DNA of 19,218 nt from NCBI GenBank assembly GCA_900766795.1, contig CAAFWX010000015.1, forward strand, positions 1 to 19,218, given 5' to 3'. Below the pieces are notes generated by a model, which was given only the letters and a program-made list of their open reading frames with translations, searched no databases and had not been told where the DNA came from. This document shows positions 1 through 6,221 of this stretch, one piece after another. Position numbers and translations under genes: made by a program. Position 1 is the stretch's first letter, and every line of letters starts with the position of its first letter. This DNA comes from Oscillospiraceae bacterium (GTDB lineage: Bacteria; Bacillota_A; Clostridia; Oscillospirales; Ruminococcaceae).

Positions 1-22
1 CAGTATGACGAAAAAATGATTT

Positions 23-45
23 CCGTGCAGTTCTGCGCGGTTTTT
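23..45 (+). terminator. Probable intrinsic terminator of an off-window plus-strand gene
   Basis: A 7-bp stem (CCGTGCA / TGCGCGG, one G-U pair) with a GTTC tetraloop is followed directly by TTTTTG on the plus strand. It would end a convergent transcript entering from the left. On the minus strand the same stem has a C-A mismatch and its T-run (complement of 11-16) lies 6 nt away, so it may also act weakly for the hydrolase operon that ends at 74. Confidence 0.5.
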
Positions 46-49
46 GCTG

Positions 50-71
50 TAGTTATGCGGTGCTGCCTTTA
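50..71 (+). repeat. 22-nt dispersed repeat, copy A
   Basis: This 22-mer matches copy C (19100-19121, minus strand) at 18 of 22 positions and resembles copy B (6096-6117). The shared core is TTAYGCGGTGYTGYCTT. It sits 2 nt from the stop codon of the leftmost hydrolase gene. The family is not recognised; it may be an end of a small mobile element or a REP-like repeat. Confidence 0.6.
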
Positions 72-73
72 TC

Positions 74-1246
74 CTATTTCCCCCCGTCCAGTACTCCGAT
101 ACCAAGCTCAAAAAACAAAGCCGACATCTTGTACAGCAGGCTGTCGTCTACCATGAAATGCGGGTTGTGATTAGGGAATACCTCGCAGCCCTTGGGGTTC
201 GTGGAAAAAAAGAAATAGCAGCCCTTTGCCCTTTGAAGATAGTATCCCGCGTCCTCGCTGGACATAAGCGGCTTGCATAGCGAAGTCACCGCCTGCTTTC
301 CGAACATACGTTCTGCCGTTTGTCTGACATAAGCTGTCATGCCCTTGTCGCAATCCGTCACGGGCATTCCCTCGTCCCATTCTATCTGCGCCTTTGCGCC
401 CATTAAAGCCGCGATACCGCACGCAAGCTCCTCCAATCGGCGCACGAACTGCTGCCTTATTCTGCTGTTCAGCGTTCTGATTGACCCTGTCATCACAGCC
501 GCGTCGGGAATGACGTTGTAGGCGTCGCCGCTGTGGATTGAGGCTATAGTAAGCACGGCGCTGTCGGTTCCGTCTATCTCGCGGCTGACCATAGTCTGGA
601 GCGCGGTGATGATATAAGCCGAGACGACAATCGGGTCTTTTCCCTCGGCGGGCGTTGCGCCGTGGCAGCCTTTTCCCGTGACGGTGATGGTAAAGCTGTC
701 GCGCGACGCCATGACCGCGCCTTCGGTAATAATCAGCCTGCCGCTTTCTTCCTTGACCATGTTCCCAACGTGCACCGCAAAAAATGCGTCCGCGTTGTTC
801 ATTGCGCCGTCCTCGCACATTCTCCGTGCTGCTCCGACGGTTTCCTCAGCGGGCTGAAAAATCATCCTTACAGTACCGCTAAAGCTTTCGTCCTCCGAAA
901 ACATCCTTGCCGCTCCAAGAAGAATCGCTGCATGGCAGTCGTGACCGCAGGCGTGCATTGCGCCGTTGGCGGCGGCGAAATCCAGCCCCGTCTGTTCGAC
1001 GATAGGCAGACCGTCAATGTCCGCGCGGAACACCACCGTTTTGCCCTTGCCGCGGCTTATCTCCGCCACGATTCCGTCATAGCTGTCGTTTATTTTCCGC
1101 CACGGAATGCCAAGCCTGTCAAGCTCCATGGTTATTATCCTCGCGGTCTGCGGCAGCCGTAGTCCTATCTCCGGAACCTGATGAAGTCTGCGGCGGAGTG
1201 CGATAATGTCGCCTGAAATCGTTTCTGCTTTCTTAAGTGTATCCAT
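74..1246 (-). CDS. M20D-family metal-dependent amidohydrolase (hippurate / N-acyl amino acid hydrolase type)
   Basis: This 390-residue cytoplasmic protein has the M20D fold signatures in order: RADIDGLPI at about 74-82, HACGHD at 98-103, FQPAEE at 130-135, HVG at 159-161, SSEDAGYYL at 329-337 and NHNPHF at 359-364. The expected metal ligands are present (Cys100, His102, Glu135, His159, His360). Enzymes of this family remove acyl or carbamoyl-like groups from amino acids, such as hippurate hydrolase, IAA-amino acid hydrolase and N-acetyldiaminopimelate deacetylase. Length is normal for the family. The ATG lies 1 nt after the stop of the upstream gene, and its GGAGG (complement of 1253-1257) is inside that gene, so translation is probably coupled. 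It is the last gene of the three-gene minus-strand operon. The substrate cannot be read from the sequence; an N-carbamoyl or N-acyl intermediate of the same pathway is an inference. Confidence 0.9.
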   Translation of the reverse strand: MDTLKKAETISGDIIALRRRLHQVPEIGLRLPQTARIITMELDRLGIPWRKINDSYDGIVAEISRGKGKTVVFRADIDGLPIVEQTGLDFAAANGAMHACGHDCHAAILLGAARMFSEDESFSGTVRMIFQPAEETVGAARRMCEDGAMNNADAFFAVHVGNMVKEESGRLIITEGAVMASRDSFTITVTGKGCHGATPAEGKDPIVVSAYIITALQTMVSREIDGTDSAVLTIASIHSGDAYNVIPDAAVMTGSIRTLNSRIRQQFVRRLEELACGIAALMGAKAQIEWDEGMPVTDCDKGMTAYVRQTAERMFGKQAVTSLCKPLMSSEDAGYYLQRAKGCYFFFSTNPKGCEVFPNHNPHFMVDDSLLYKMSALFFELGIGVLDGGK

Positions 1247-1247
1247 A

Positions 1248-1982
1248 TCAATCCTCCATTATAAGCTTCAGAATATTCTGCCCGAAAATCATTTGCTTTT
1301 GTTCCTCGGGAATCTGAGCGGCAATTATGCGCTCTATCTCCAGATGCATATCCATATACGGCGAGCAGGAGCCGAAAACAATATGCTCCGATCCCGCGGC
1401 GGCAATCAGATTTTCTATGAAATCCCGACGGTAAATCCCGCTCAGGTCAAAATACAGATTACGCGCTCTTGCGGCAAGCGTCGCGTCGTCAAAGCTCATT
1501 CCGCTCATGTCAAGCTGCGCGCCGTGGGTTGCGATAAAGGTCACTTCGGGATTCACCTTTGCACACTCGTACATCTGCAATGGCTCGGACACGCGCGGGT
1601 AGCCCGCCGAAACATAAATCGGCAGCTTAAGCTCCCCTGCGGCGGAAAAGAAGTCCCGAAAGCGCGGCGAGTTCACCGCGAAATTGTCTTCCCACGGGTG
1701 AATGTGAACCCCGTAAAGCCCCATGTTCCTTATGTCGAAAAGCTGGTCGCAGGCGCTTTTTTCCAAGGGGTTTATTCGCCCGAAACCGATAAGCCGCGGG
1801 TAACGCAGCTGGAGTTCAGCGGTAAGCTCGTTTGCCCTGCGATAGCAGTAGTCCTCGGGCTTGTTCGGACGGATAATAGCTTTGTCAACGCCGTTCCTGT
1901 CCATCTGCCGCAAAATCTCCTCGGGACTTACGCTGTTGGAATAGAGAGAGTTCCCCGCGAATACGCAAGCGTCAATTTTCAT
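1248..1982 (-). CDS. Amidohydro_2-like TIM-barrel protein lacking most metal ligands (possible pseudoenzyme)
   Basis: The fold and motif spacing follow the neighbouring gene at 1997-2755: IDAxxxA start, INP at about 70-72, H-I-H-P at 93-96, a 'HGA' motif at 153-155 and IVFGSxSP at 201-208. The catalytic residues do not. The HxH pair is Cys6/Phe8, the third histidine is Ser125 and the terminal aspartate is Cys206; only His153 is kept. It is therefore probably not a conventional metal-dependent hydrolase and could be a regulatory or structural partner of its paralogue. I chose ATG 1982 (244 aa) over the GTG at 1991 because the GTG overlaps the edge of the AGGCGG Shine-Dalgarno (complement of 1991-1996), which is 8 nt from the ATG. 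The gene is in frame with normal codon use, so decay to a pseudogene is not evident. Confidence 0.8.
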   Translation of the reverse strand: MKIDACVFAGNSLYSNSVSPEEILRQMDRNGVDKAIIRPNKPEDYCYRRANELTAELQLRYPRLIGFGRINPLEKSACDQLFDIRNMGLYGVHIHPWEDNFAVNSPRFRDFFSAAGELKLPIYVSAGYPRVSEPLQMYECAKVNPEVTFIATHGAQLDMSGMSFDDATLAARARNLYFDLSGIYRRDFIENLIAAAGSEHIVFGSCSPYMDMHLEIERIIAAQIPEEQKQMIFGQNILKLIMED

Positions 1983-1996
1983 TCTTCTCACCGCCT

Positions 1997-2755
1997 TTAC
2001 AAAATGTTTCCTCTGATTTCAGTAAGCCTAAGGATTCTTGCCATGTTTCGCCACATGATGTTCTCTTCGTCCCGCGCACCGAAACCTATGTTTTGTATTT
2101 TCTTCACCTCGGAGATAGGGTCGCCCGCCGGGTTGTCCGTTGCGAAAACCACCCTTTCGCTGCCAAGCTCGCTTACGGCAAGCTTTATTATTTCGGGGTA
2201 GGGAACAGAGGAAGTGTCAAGAATGACGTTCGGGTTTTTCGCCGCCATTCTGATTGCCTCCTCTCCGTGGAAAAATCCGCCCATGTGGCAGATTATCGTT
2301 GTTTCCGGGCAGAGCGCGGCTCCCTCGCCTATCTCGAGCGGCAGGGCGGCAATTTCGTCGCCGCAGTGGAAAAACACAGGCAGCGAAAGCTCGGCAGCCC
2401 TGCGCATCAGCGCCGTTGTAAACTTAGAATAGGGCTTTATCAGATTGGTGACAGGGTGGAGTTTTACTCCCTTTATTCCTTTTATAGACGCTGCTCTTTC
2501 AAGCGCCTCCATCGCGCCGTCGCCTGCGGGATTGATTCTGACAAATCCAATCAGCCTGTCGGGATACGCTTCGGTGTATTCCCTAAGGTTCGTTATTGCT
2601 TTTTCGTAGACGGGCGCCTCTCCGTAGGTGGTCACGCAGGTTATGTCAATGCCCGCCTTGTCCATCAGCGTCACCACTCTCTCGGGAGGGTCAATCCAGC
2701 TGTAGGATTCAAAGCAATCCGCGTGTCCGTGTGCGTCAATTATAAATCTGCTCAT
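1997..2755 (-). CDS. Amidohydrolase family 2 (ACMSD-like) TIM-barrel metal-dependent hydrolase
   Basis: The 252-residue protein has the full Amidohydro_2 ligand set: IDAHGHA (His9, His11), VKLHP (97-101), PVFFHCGD (His130), IICHMGG (His157) and FATDNP (Asp207). Family members are decarboxylases or hydrolases of small carboxylated or amide compounds. The start is fixed by AAGGAGG (complement of 2761-2767) placed 6 nt before the ATG. It is the first gene of the minus-strand operon and is transcribed divergently from the ABC importer, sharing the control region 2756-3185. The gene downstream, 14 nt away, is a paralogue with lost ligands. The reaction cannot be predicted; a role in decarboxylating or hydrolysing an imported ureide or hydantoin product is inference from context. 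Confidence 0.87.
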   Translation of the reverse strand: MSRFIIDAHGHADCFESYSWIDPPERVVTLMDKAGIDITCVTTYGEAPVYEKAITNLREYTEAYPDRLIGFVRINPAGDGAMEALERAASIKGIKGVKLHPVTNLIKPYSKFTTALMRRAAELSLPVFFHCGDEIAALPLEIGEGAALCPETTIICHMGGFFHGEEAIRMAAKNPNVILDTSSVPYPEIIKLAVSELGSERVVFATDNPAGDPISEVKKIQNIGFGARDEENIMWRNMARILRLTEIRGNIL

Positions 2756-2802
2756 TGTTTTCCTCCTTTTTTGTTCGGAGTTCCCCTCCGTTTCTTTATT
2801 GT

Positions 2803-2811
2803 ATTATATCA
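2803..2811 (-). promoter_or_regulatory. Extended -10 promoter of the leftward hydrolase operon
   Basis: Read on the minus strand the sequence is TGATATAAT: a consensus TATAAT (2808 to 2803) preceded by the TGn extension. No good -35 hexamer lies 16-18 nt upstream, which fits a promoter depending on the extended -10 or on an activator. The start of transcription would be near 2796, about 40 nt before the ATG at 2755. Confidence 0.5.
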
Positions 2812-2866
2812 CCTTGATTGCAGCAAAAGCCATAGGCAGAATGACACGTTTGCTTACTATTTCGGT

Positions 2867-2879
2867 GTGCATTGTGCAC
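2867..2879. promoter_or_regulatory. Operator candidate, palindrome copy 1
   Basis: GTGCATTGTGCAC is a perfect 5-bp inverted repeat with a 3-nt spacer. It is identical to copy 2 (3043-3055) in 12 of 13 bases and lies about 77 nt upstream of the predicted start of the leftward transcript. The binding protein is unknown. The PucR-family protein in the window is one candidate, but this is not the motif known for Bacillus PucR. Confidence 0.55.
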
Positions 2880-3042
2880 TTTTGCAAGACGTGCCGTTAT
2901 TTTTGTCAAAAGAGGTATACTTAAATTGGAAATAATGACAAAATCACTGCTGCTTTTGCTCTGAATATTAAAAGAGAATGAAAGTTTCTCACACTAAAAA
3001 TGCAAGAAATGGCGTTGCGCACATAGAATTTTTGCTTAAACA

Positions 3043-3055
3043 GTGCAATGTGCAC
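3043..3055. promoter_or_regulatory. Operator candidate, palindrome copy 2
   Basis: GTGCAATGTGCAC has the same 5-3-5 inverted repeat as copy 1. It ends 1 nt before the -35 hexamer of the importer promoter, so its centre is near -43 relative to the predicted start. That is the usual position of an activator touching RNA polymerase; repression by contact with the -35 region is also possible. Confidence 0.6.
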
Positions 3056-3056
3056 A

Positions 3057-3085
3057 TTGAAAAAACTTCCCGCATGGATTATAAT
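3057..3085 (+). promoter_or_regulatory. Sigma-A promoter of the importer / hydantoinase operon
   Basis: TTGAAA (3057-3062) and TATAAT (3080-3085) are separated by exactly 17 nt. The predicted start near 3092 gives a leader of about 94 nt before the ATPase start codon at 3186. The palindrome at 3043-3055 abuts the -35. Confidence 0.75.
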
Positions 3086-3121
3086 AAGCACATAACAAAA
3101 CACAAACAAAACAGATTTTGC

Positions 3122-3158
3122 AATGGGGCAGGTCAATGAGGACGATGCCCCATTTTTT
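3122..3158 (+). terminator. Leader terminator / attenuator upstream of the ABC importer
   Basis: A perfect 9-bp stem (AATGGGGCA at 3122-3130, TGCCCCATT at 3146-3154) with a 15-nt loop ends in a run of six T (3153-3158). It lies about 30 nt after the predicted transcription start and about 28 nt before the first start codon, so it would stop transcription inside the leader unless overcome. The RNA just before it (3092-3115) is CA-rich and unstructured. No alternative pairing competing with the stem is visible by eye, so a protein or RNA-binding anti-terminator, or a fixed read-through level, is more likely than a classical riboswitch. Confidence 0.65.
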
Positions 3159-3185
3159 ATTCAGAAAAGGAAGAAGGAAACTGAT

Positions 3186-3953
3186 ATGTCGGGAGTATTG
3201 ATACATAACCTGTATAAGTCATTCGACGGCGACGCAAAGAGCGATGAGAAGCGCTATGTCATCAAAAACCTTGACCTGGAGATTGCCGACCACGAGTTCA
3301 TTTGCGTGCTTGGCAAATCGGGCTGCGGAAAATCAACGCTGCTGAATCTGGTGGCAGGGTACCTGAAACCCGATTACGGAATGATTATTGTTGACGGCGT
3401 TCCGGTGAACGGACCCTCGTCAAAGGTCGGAGTGGTTTTTCAGGAGCACGCGCTGTTCCCGTGGTACACCGTTTCGCAGAATATCCAGTTCGGCTTAAAA
3501 ATCCGCAAGGACAAAAGGGCAAAGGAAATCGCGAACGATTTTATTGAGAAAGTAGGCTTAAAGGATTACGCCGACAAATACCCGTCTGAGCTTTCGGGCG
3601 GCATGGCACAGCGAGTAGGCATTGCAAGAGCGCTTGCAAACAACCCCGACCTGCTGCTTATGGACGAGCCTCTCGGCGCGCTGGACGCGCTGACAAGAGA
3701 GAATATGCGTCTGGAGCTAATCAAAATCTGGGAGCAGACCAAAAAGACGATTCTCTTTATCACGCACAGCGTTCCCGAGGCGGTGTATCTCGCCGACCGC
3801 GTGATACTGCTCAAGGAAGGCTCGGTTGAGATGGACGTGAGAATTGAAATGGAGCGTCCGCGCAGCCCTAAATCCGAGGAGTTTCTTAAATACGTTTCGT
3901 TGTTTGAGGAGGGCTTGTCGGACGGCTCTGACAAGACCATAATCGGCGAATGA
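3186..3953 (+). CDS. ABC transporter ATPase, NitT/TauT (SsuB-like) family
   Basis: This 255-residue ATPase powers the import system encoded by the next two genes. It has Walker [10 protein letters not shown] (43-51), Q-loop Gln86, the signature LSGGMAQR (136-143), Walker B LLLMDEP (157-162), a D-loop GALD and the H-loop His194. The sequence [12 protein letters not shown] is typical of nitrate/sulfonate/taurine/pyrimidine-precursor importers. An open frame extends upstream to 3123, but that start lies in the terminator stem; ATG 3186 has AAGGA about 8 nt upstream and begins the conserved domain directly. It is first in the rightward operon; the permease follows after 17 nt. Confidence 0.93.
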   Translation: MSGVLIHNLYKSFDGDAKSDEKRYVIKNLDLEIADHEFICVLGKSGCGKSTLLNLVAGYLKPDYGMIIVDGVPVNGPSSKVGVVFQEHALFPWYTVSQNIQFGLKIRKDKRAKEIANDFIEKVGLKDYADKYPSELSGGMAQRVGIARALANNPDLLLMDEPLGALDALTRENMRLELIKIWEQTKKTILFITHSVPEAVYLADRVILLKEGSVEMDVRIEMERPRSPKSEEFLKYVSLFEEGLSDGSDKTIIGE

Positions 3954-3970
3954 AGCGGAGGTGACGGAAT

Positions 3971-4864
3971 ATGAAAGAAAAGCAACCCAAAACCTATACG
4001 GTTTATGAGAAGATTGAAGCCGAACAACAGGCGGCAGAAGCAAAGCGCAAGAAGCGCCTCGCCCGATTCAGAAACTCTCCCATGGCGTCAAAGATTGCAA
4101 GGGCGGTGTCGCTGGTGGGCTTCTTTGTCGGCTGGCAGCTTATCACAGTCTTTAATGACATGAACGGCTGGTTCAACCCGAAGTTTCTTCCCTCGCCGCT
4201 GAGCGTAATAAGCACCTTTATCGGCTATGTGCAAAACGGTACTATCTGGGAGCACATCTGGGTCAGCTTCTACCGAACGATGCTTGGCTTCGCGCTGGGC
4301 GTTGCGGTGGCGCTCATTCTCGGAATACTGATAAGCTCGGTGAAATGGTTCGACAACCTTGTGTCGCCGGTGCTGAATATGATAGGTCCGATTCCCGTCT
4401 TTGCGTTTCTGCCGATGTTTATTATCTGGTTCGGCATTGGTGAAAGCTCGAAAATCGTGCTTATCGCCTACGCGACGTTCATGCCGCTGCTGACCTACAC
4501 CATCGACGGAATAAAGAACACAAATCCCGTTTTGATTCGCTCGGCAAAAAGTCTTGGCGCAAACGAATTTCAGGTATTCACTAAGGTTATTCTCAAATCC
4601 GCTTTGCCGAACATCTTCACAGGTATGAAAGTCAGCCTTGCGCTCACGTTTTCGGCGCTGGTCGTTGCGGAGCTGATGGGTGCTTCTTCGGGACTTGGAT
4701 TCATGATTCAGAACGCGAGAAACTGGTTCAAGCTTTCGGATATGTTCCTTGCTGCGGCTCTTATAGGAGTTGAATACAGCATTTTCTTCGCCATACTCTC
4801 CGCCATTGAAAAGGTTCTTTTCAAGTGGAAGAAAAACGGTCTGGATAAGGCAATCGAAAAATAA
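3971..4864 (+). CDS. ABC transporter permease, NitT/TauT (SsuC-like) family
   Basis: This 297-residue inner-membrane protein forms the import channel. The first 40 residues are charged and cytoplasmic (Lys/Arg/Glu-rich). Hydrophobic segments lie at about 45-61, 103-123, 132-153, 160-178, 222-243 and 256-281, giving six helices. The EAA-type coupling loop that contacts the ATPase is visible at about 192-215 (SAKSLGANEFQVF, then LPNI). The start is supported by GGAGG 9 nt before the ATG. Length and topology are normal for binding-protein-dependent permeases. The substrate class follows the operon: a small anionic or ureide-like nitrogen compound (inference). Confidence 0.93.
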   Translation: MKEKQPKTYTVYEKIEAEQQAAEAKRKKRLARFRNSPMASKIARAVSLVGFFVGWQLITVFNDMNGWFNPKFLPSPLSVISTFIGYVQNGTIWEHIWVSFYRTMLGFALGVAVALILGILISSVKWFDNLVSPVLNMIGPIPVFAFLPMFIIWFGIGESSKIVLIAYATFMPLLTYTIDGIKNTNPVLIRSAKSLGANEFQVFTKVILKSALPNIFTGMKVSLALTFSALVVAELMGASSGLGFMIQNARNWFKLSDMFLAAALIGVEYSIFFAILSAIEKVLFKWKKNGLDKAIEK

Positions 4865-4904
4865 CCCGGTTCATTGTGCCGCTAAGGCATGATAAATAGA
4901 AAAA

Positions 4905-4918
4905 GCGGGGTAACCCGC
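4905..4918 (+). other. GNRA-tetraloop hairpin before the binding-protein gene
   Basis: GCGGG-GTAA-CCCGC forms a 5-bp G/C-rich stem with a GNRA-class loop in the 79-nt gap between permease and binding protein. It has no T-run and so is not a terminator. Such a hairpin could block decay or mark a cleavage point, raising binding-protein mRNA over permease mRNA (inference). Confidence 0.5.
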
Positions 4919-4943
4919 CGGACAAATGAAAGGAAAGAAAACT

Positions 4944-6095
4944 ATGAAAACAAGAATGAAATCACTGGTAAGCATTCTTACCGCGGGCATTATGTCCACC
5001 GCACTTCTCGCCGGCTGCTCCTCAGGCACATCAAGCTCCTCGAGCACCTCAAGCACCGATTCGAGCAGCACAACCGCCGGCACCACCACTGCTTCTCAGG
5101 CAGAGAGCGGCGCAGAGTCTGACGCTTCTTCGGCAGCCGAAACTCCCACCGTATCCGACGAGCTTATCACGGTTTACGGCGTAATCGACCCTCAGATTTC
5201 CGCGCAGAAGATTATTGCCGACAAGATGGGCTACTACGAGGAGTTCGGTCTGAATGTAAAGAACGAGTTCCTTTCTCAGGGCGGCGACATGACTTCCTAT
5301 ATTGCGAGCGGCACGGCGCAGGTTTCCTTTGAAACCTCCTACACCACCACTCCCGCAAAGGCAAGCGGCGTAGGCGTAAAGATGCTGGCGACCGTCAACA
5401 ACATCGGCGCAACTCAGGCAGTCATCGCTGCAAAGGACAGCGGCATTGTAACTCCTAAGGACATGGAAGGCAAGAAAATCGGCATGGGCGCAGGCTCGGG
5501 CGTACTGATTGCAATTCAGAAGTGCTGCGAGGAGTTCGGCGTTGACTTCGACTCCATCGAGTTTGTAACAATTGGCCCCTCCGACCAGCTTGCTGCAATG
5601 GAGAACGGCTCTATTGACATGATGGCTTGCTGGGAGCCTTGGGTATCCAACGCACAGACCGACCTCGGCGGTTATCTCCTCTTCACCGGCACACACTGCT
5701 ACTTTGAGGGTAACGACAAGGACGTTCCGTGGCTCAACTTCTACACCACCTTCCAGGTAACAGACGAGTTCCTTGCAAGCCACCCCGCAGAGTGCGAGGC
5801 ACTGCTTAAGGCTTACGCAAAGGCAACCGACTACATCAACAGCAACATGTCCGACGCAGCTGCAATCATTGCAGAGCAGCTCAACCTCGAGGCAGACCAG
5901 GTTCTCGGCATTATGCAGAAGAACGTATACGACATGGCTTGGACAGACGACTTTAAGGAAGCAACCGATTCTATCGCACAGAACCAGCTTGACAACGGCA
6001 ACATCGAGTTCATTCCCGAGTTCTCTGACTACGCAGACCCCACTCCCCTGAAGAACGCTTGTCCCGAGCTTTTCCGGGCAACCAACATCGGTTGA
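4944..6095 (+). CDS. Lipoprotein substrate-binding protein of the ABC importer (NMT1/SsuA-like)
   Basis: The 383-residue precursor has a basic n-region, a hydrophobic core and the lipobox LLAGC with the lipidated cysteine at 25, so the mature protein is anchored on the outer face of the membrane. Residues 26-70 are a Ser/Thr/Ala-rich flexible linker. From about 74 the NMT1/SsuA-like periplasmic-binding fold follows (IDPQISAQKI, MGYYEEFGL, a SGTAQVSFE region, then MMACWEPWVS). This subfamily includes binders of sulfonates, nitrate, thiamine-pyrimidine precursors and purine-related ligands. The ATG at 4944 is preferred over 4926, which lacks a ribosome binding site; AGGA ends 9 nt before 4944. 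Codon choice is visibly more uniform than in the neighbours (AAG, AAC, CTC, GAG), suggesting high expression. Hairpins flank the gene on both sides. Confidence 0.92.
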   Translation: MKTRMKSLVSILTAGIMSTALLAGCSSGTSSSSSTSSTDSSSTTAGTTTASQAESGAESDASSAAETPTVSDELITVYGVIDPQISAQKIIADKMGYYEEFGLNVKNEFLSQGGDMTSYIASGTAQVSFETSYTTTPAKASGVGVKMLATVNNIGATQAVIAAKDSGIVTPKDMEGKKIGMGAGSGVLIAIQKCCEEFGVDFDSIEFVTIGPSDQLAAMENGSIDMMACWEPWVSNAQTDLGGYLLFTGTHCYFEGNDKDVPWLNFYTTFQVTDEFLASHPAECEALLKAYAKATDYINSNMSDAAAIIAEQLNLEADQVLGIMQKNVYDMAWTDDFKEATDSIAQNQLDNGNIEFIPEFSDYADPTPLKNACPELFRATNIG

Positions 6096-6117
6096 TAATT
6101 ACGCGGTGTTGTCTTAA
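6096..6117 (+). repeat. 22-nt dispersed repeat, copy B
   Basis: It begins immediately after the TGA of the binding-protein gene and matches copy C (19100-19121, minus strand) at 19 of 22 positions. It is unlike the surrounding sequence and not part of a recognisable gene. With the hairpin at 6150-6180 it could be a remnant of a small inserted element. Confidence 0.55.
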
Positions 6118-6149
6118 GCTTATTCCAATTTCTTCATAGTTCCTGTTTG

Positions 6150-6180
6150 ATCCGGTCGGCTGAATTTTGGCCGACCGGAT
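6150..6180 (+). other. Stable 11-bp hairpin between binding protein and hydantoinase genes
   Basis: ATCCGGTCGGC (6150-6160) pairs perfectly with GCCGACCGGAT (6170-6180) around a 9-nt loop. No T-run follows on either strand, so full termination is unlikely. A stem of this strength just after a binding-protein gene usually protects its mRNA from 3' decay or partly blocks polymerase, lowering expression of the downstream enzymes (inference). Confidence 0.6.
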
Positions 6181-6221
6181 AACAGCAGAAAGGGATAAAA
6201 AACTGAAAAGAGGTTAGGCAT

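Larger units (their letters stand above)
2756..3185. other. Divergent control region between hydrolase and importer operons (no gene)
   Basis: This 430-nt AT-rich stretch has no credible gene. It holds an extended -10 promoter for the leftward operon, two copies of the palindrome GTGCA-NTG-TGCAC, a strong sigma-A promoter for the rightward operon, a CA-rich leader and an intrinsic terminator before the importer start codon. A weaker relative of the palindrome (right half TTGCGCAC, 3015-3022; 8 of 12 defined positions) lies between the two good copies. A hydrophobic 71-codon open frame on the minus strand (2921-3136) crosses the promoter and is not considered real. Confidence 0.75.

Noticed and set aside
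662..2201. Long plus-strand frames opposite the hydrolase genes
   Set aside because: They are antisense shadows of G/C-rich codons, with no domain pattern and no ribosome binding sites; the minus-strand proteins have clear family motifs.
2921..3136. 71-codon hydrophobic minus-strand frame in the divergent region
   Set aside because: It runs through the promoter and one palindrome, has no ribosome binding site and no recognisable family.
3092..3160. Possible guanidine-type (mini-ykkC or guanidine-III) riboswitch because of GGACGA near the stem
   Set aside because: Only one hairpin is present and the conserved loops or pseudoknot of those classes are not visible; a covariance search would be decisive.
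3123..3185. Upstream extension of the ABC ATPase from ATG 3123
   Set aside because: The start lies in the terminator stem, there is no ribosome binding site, and the added residues precede the conserved domain; ATG 3186 has a good AAGGA.
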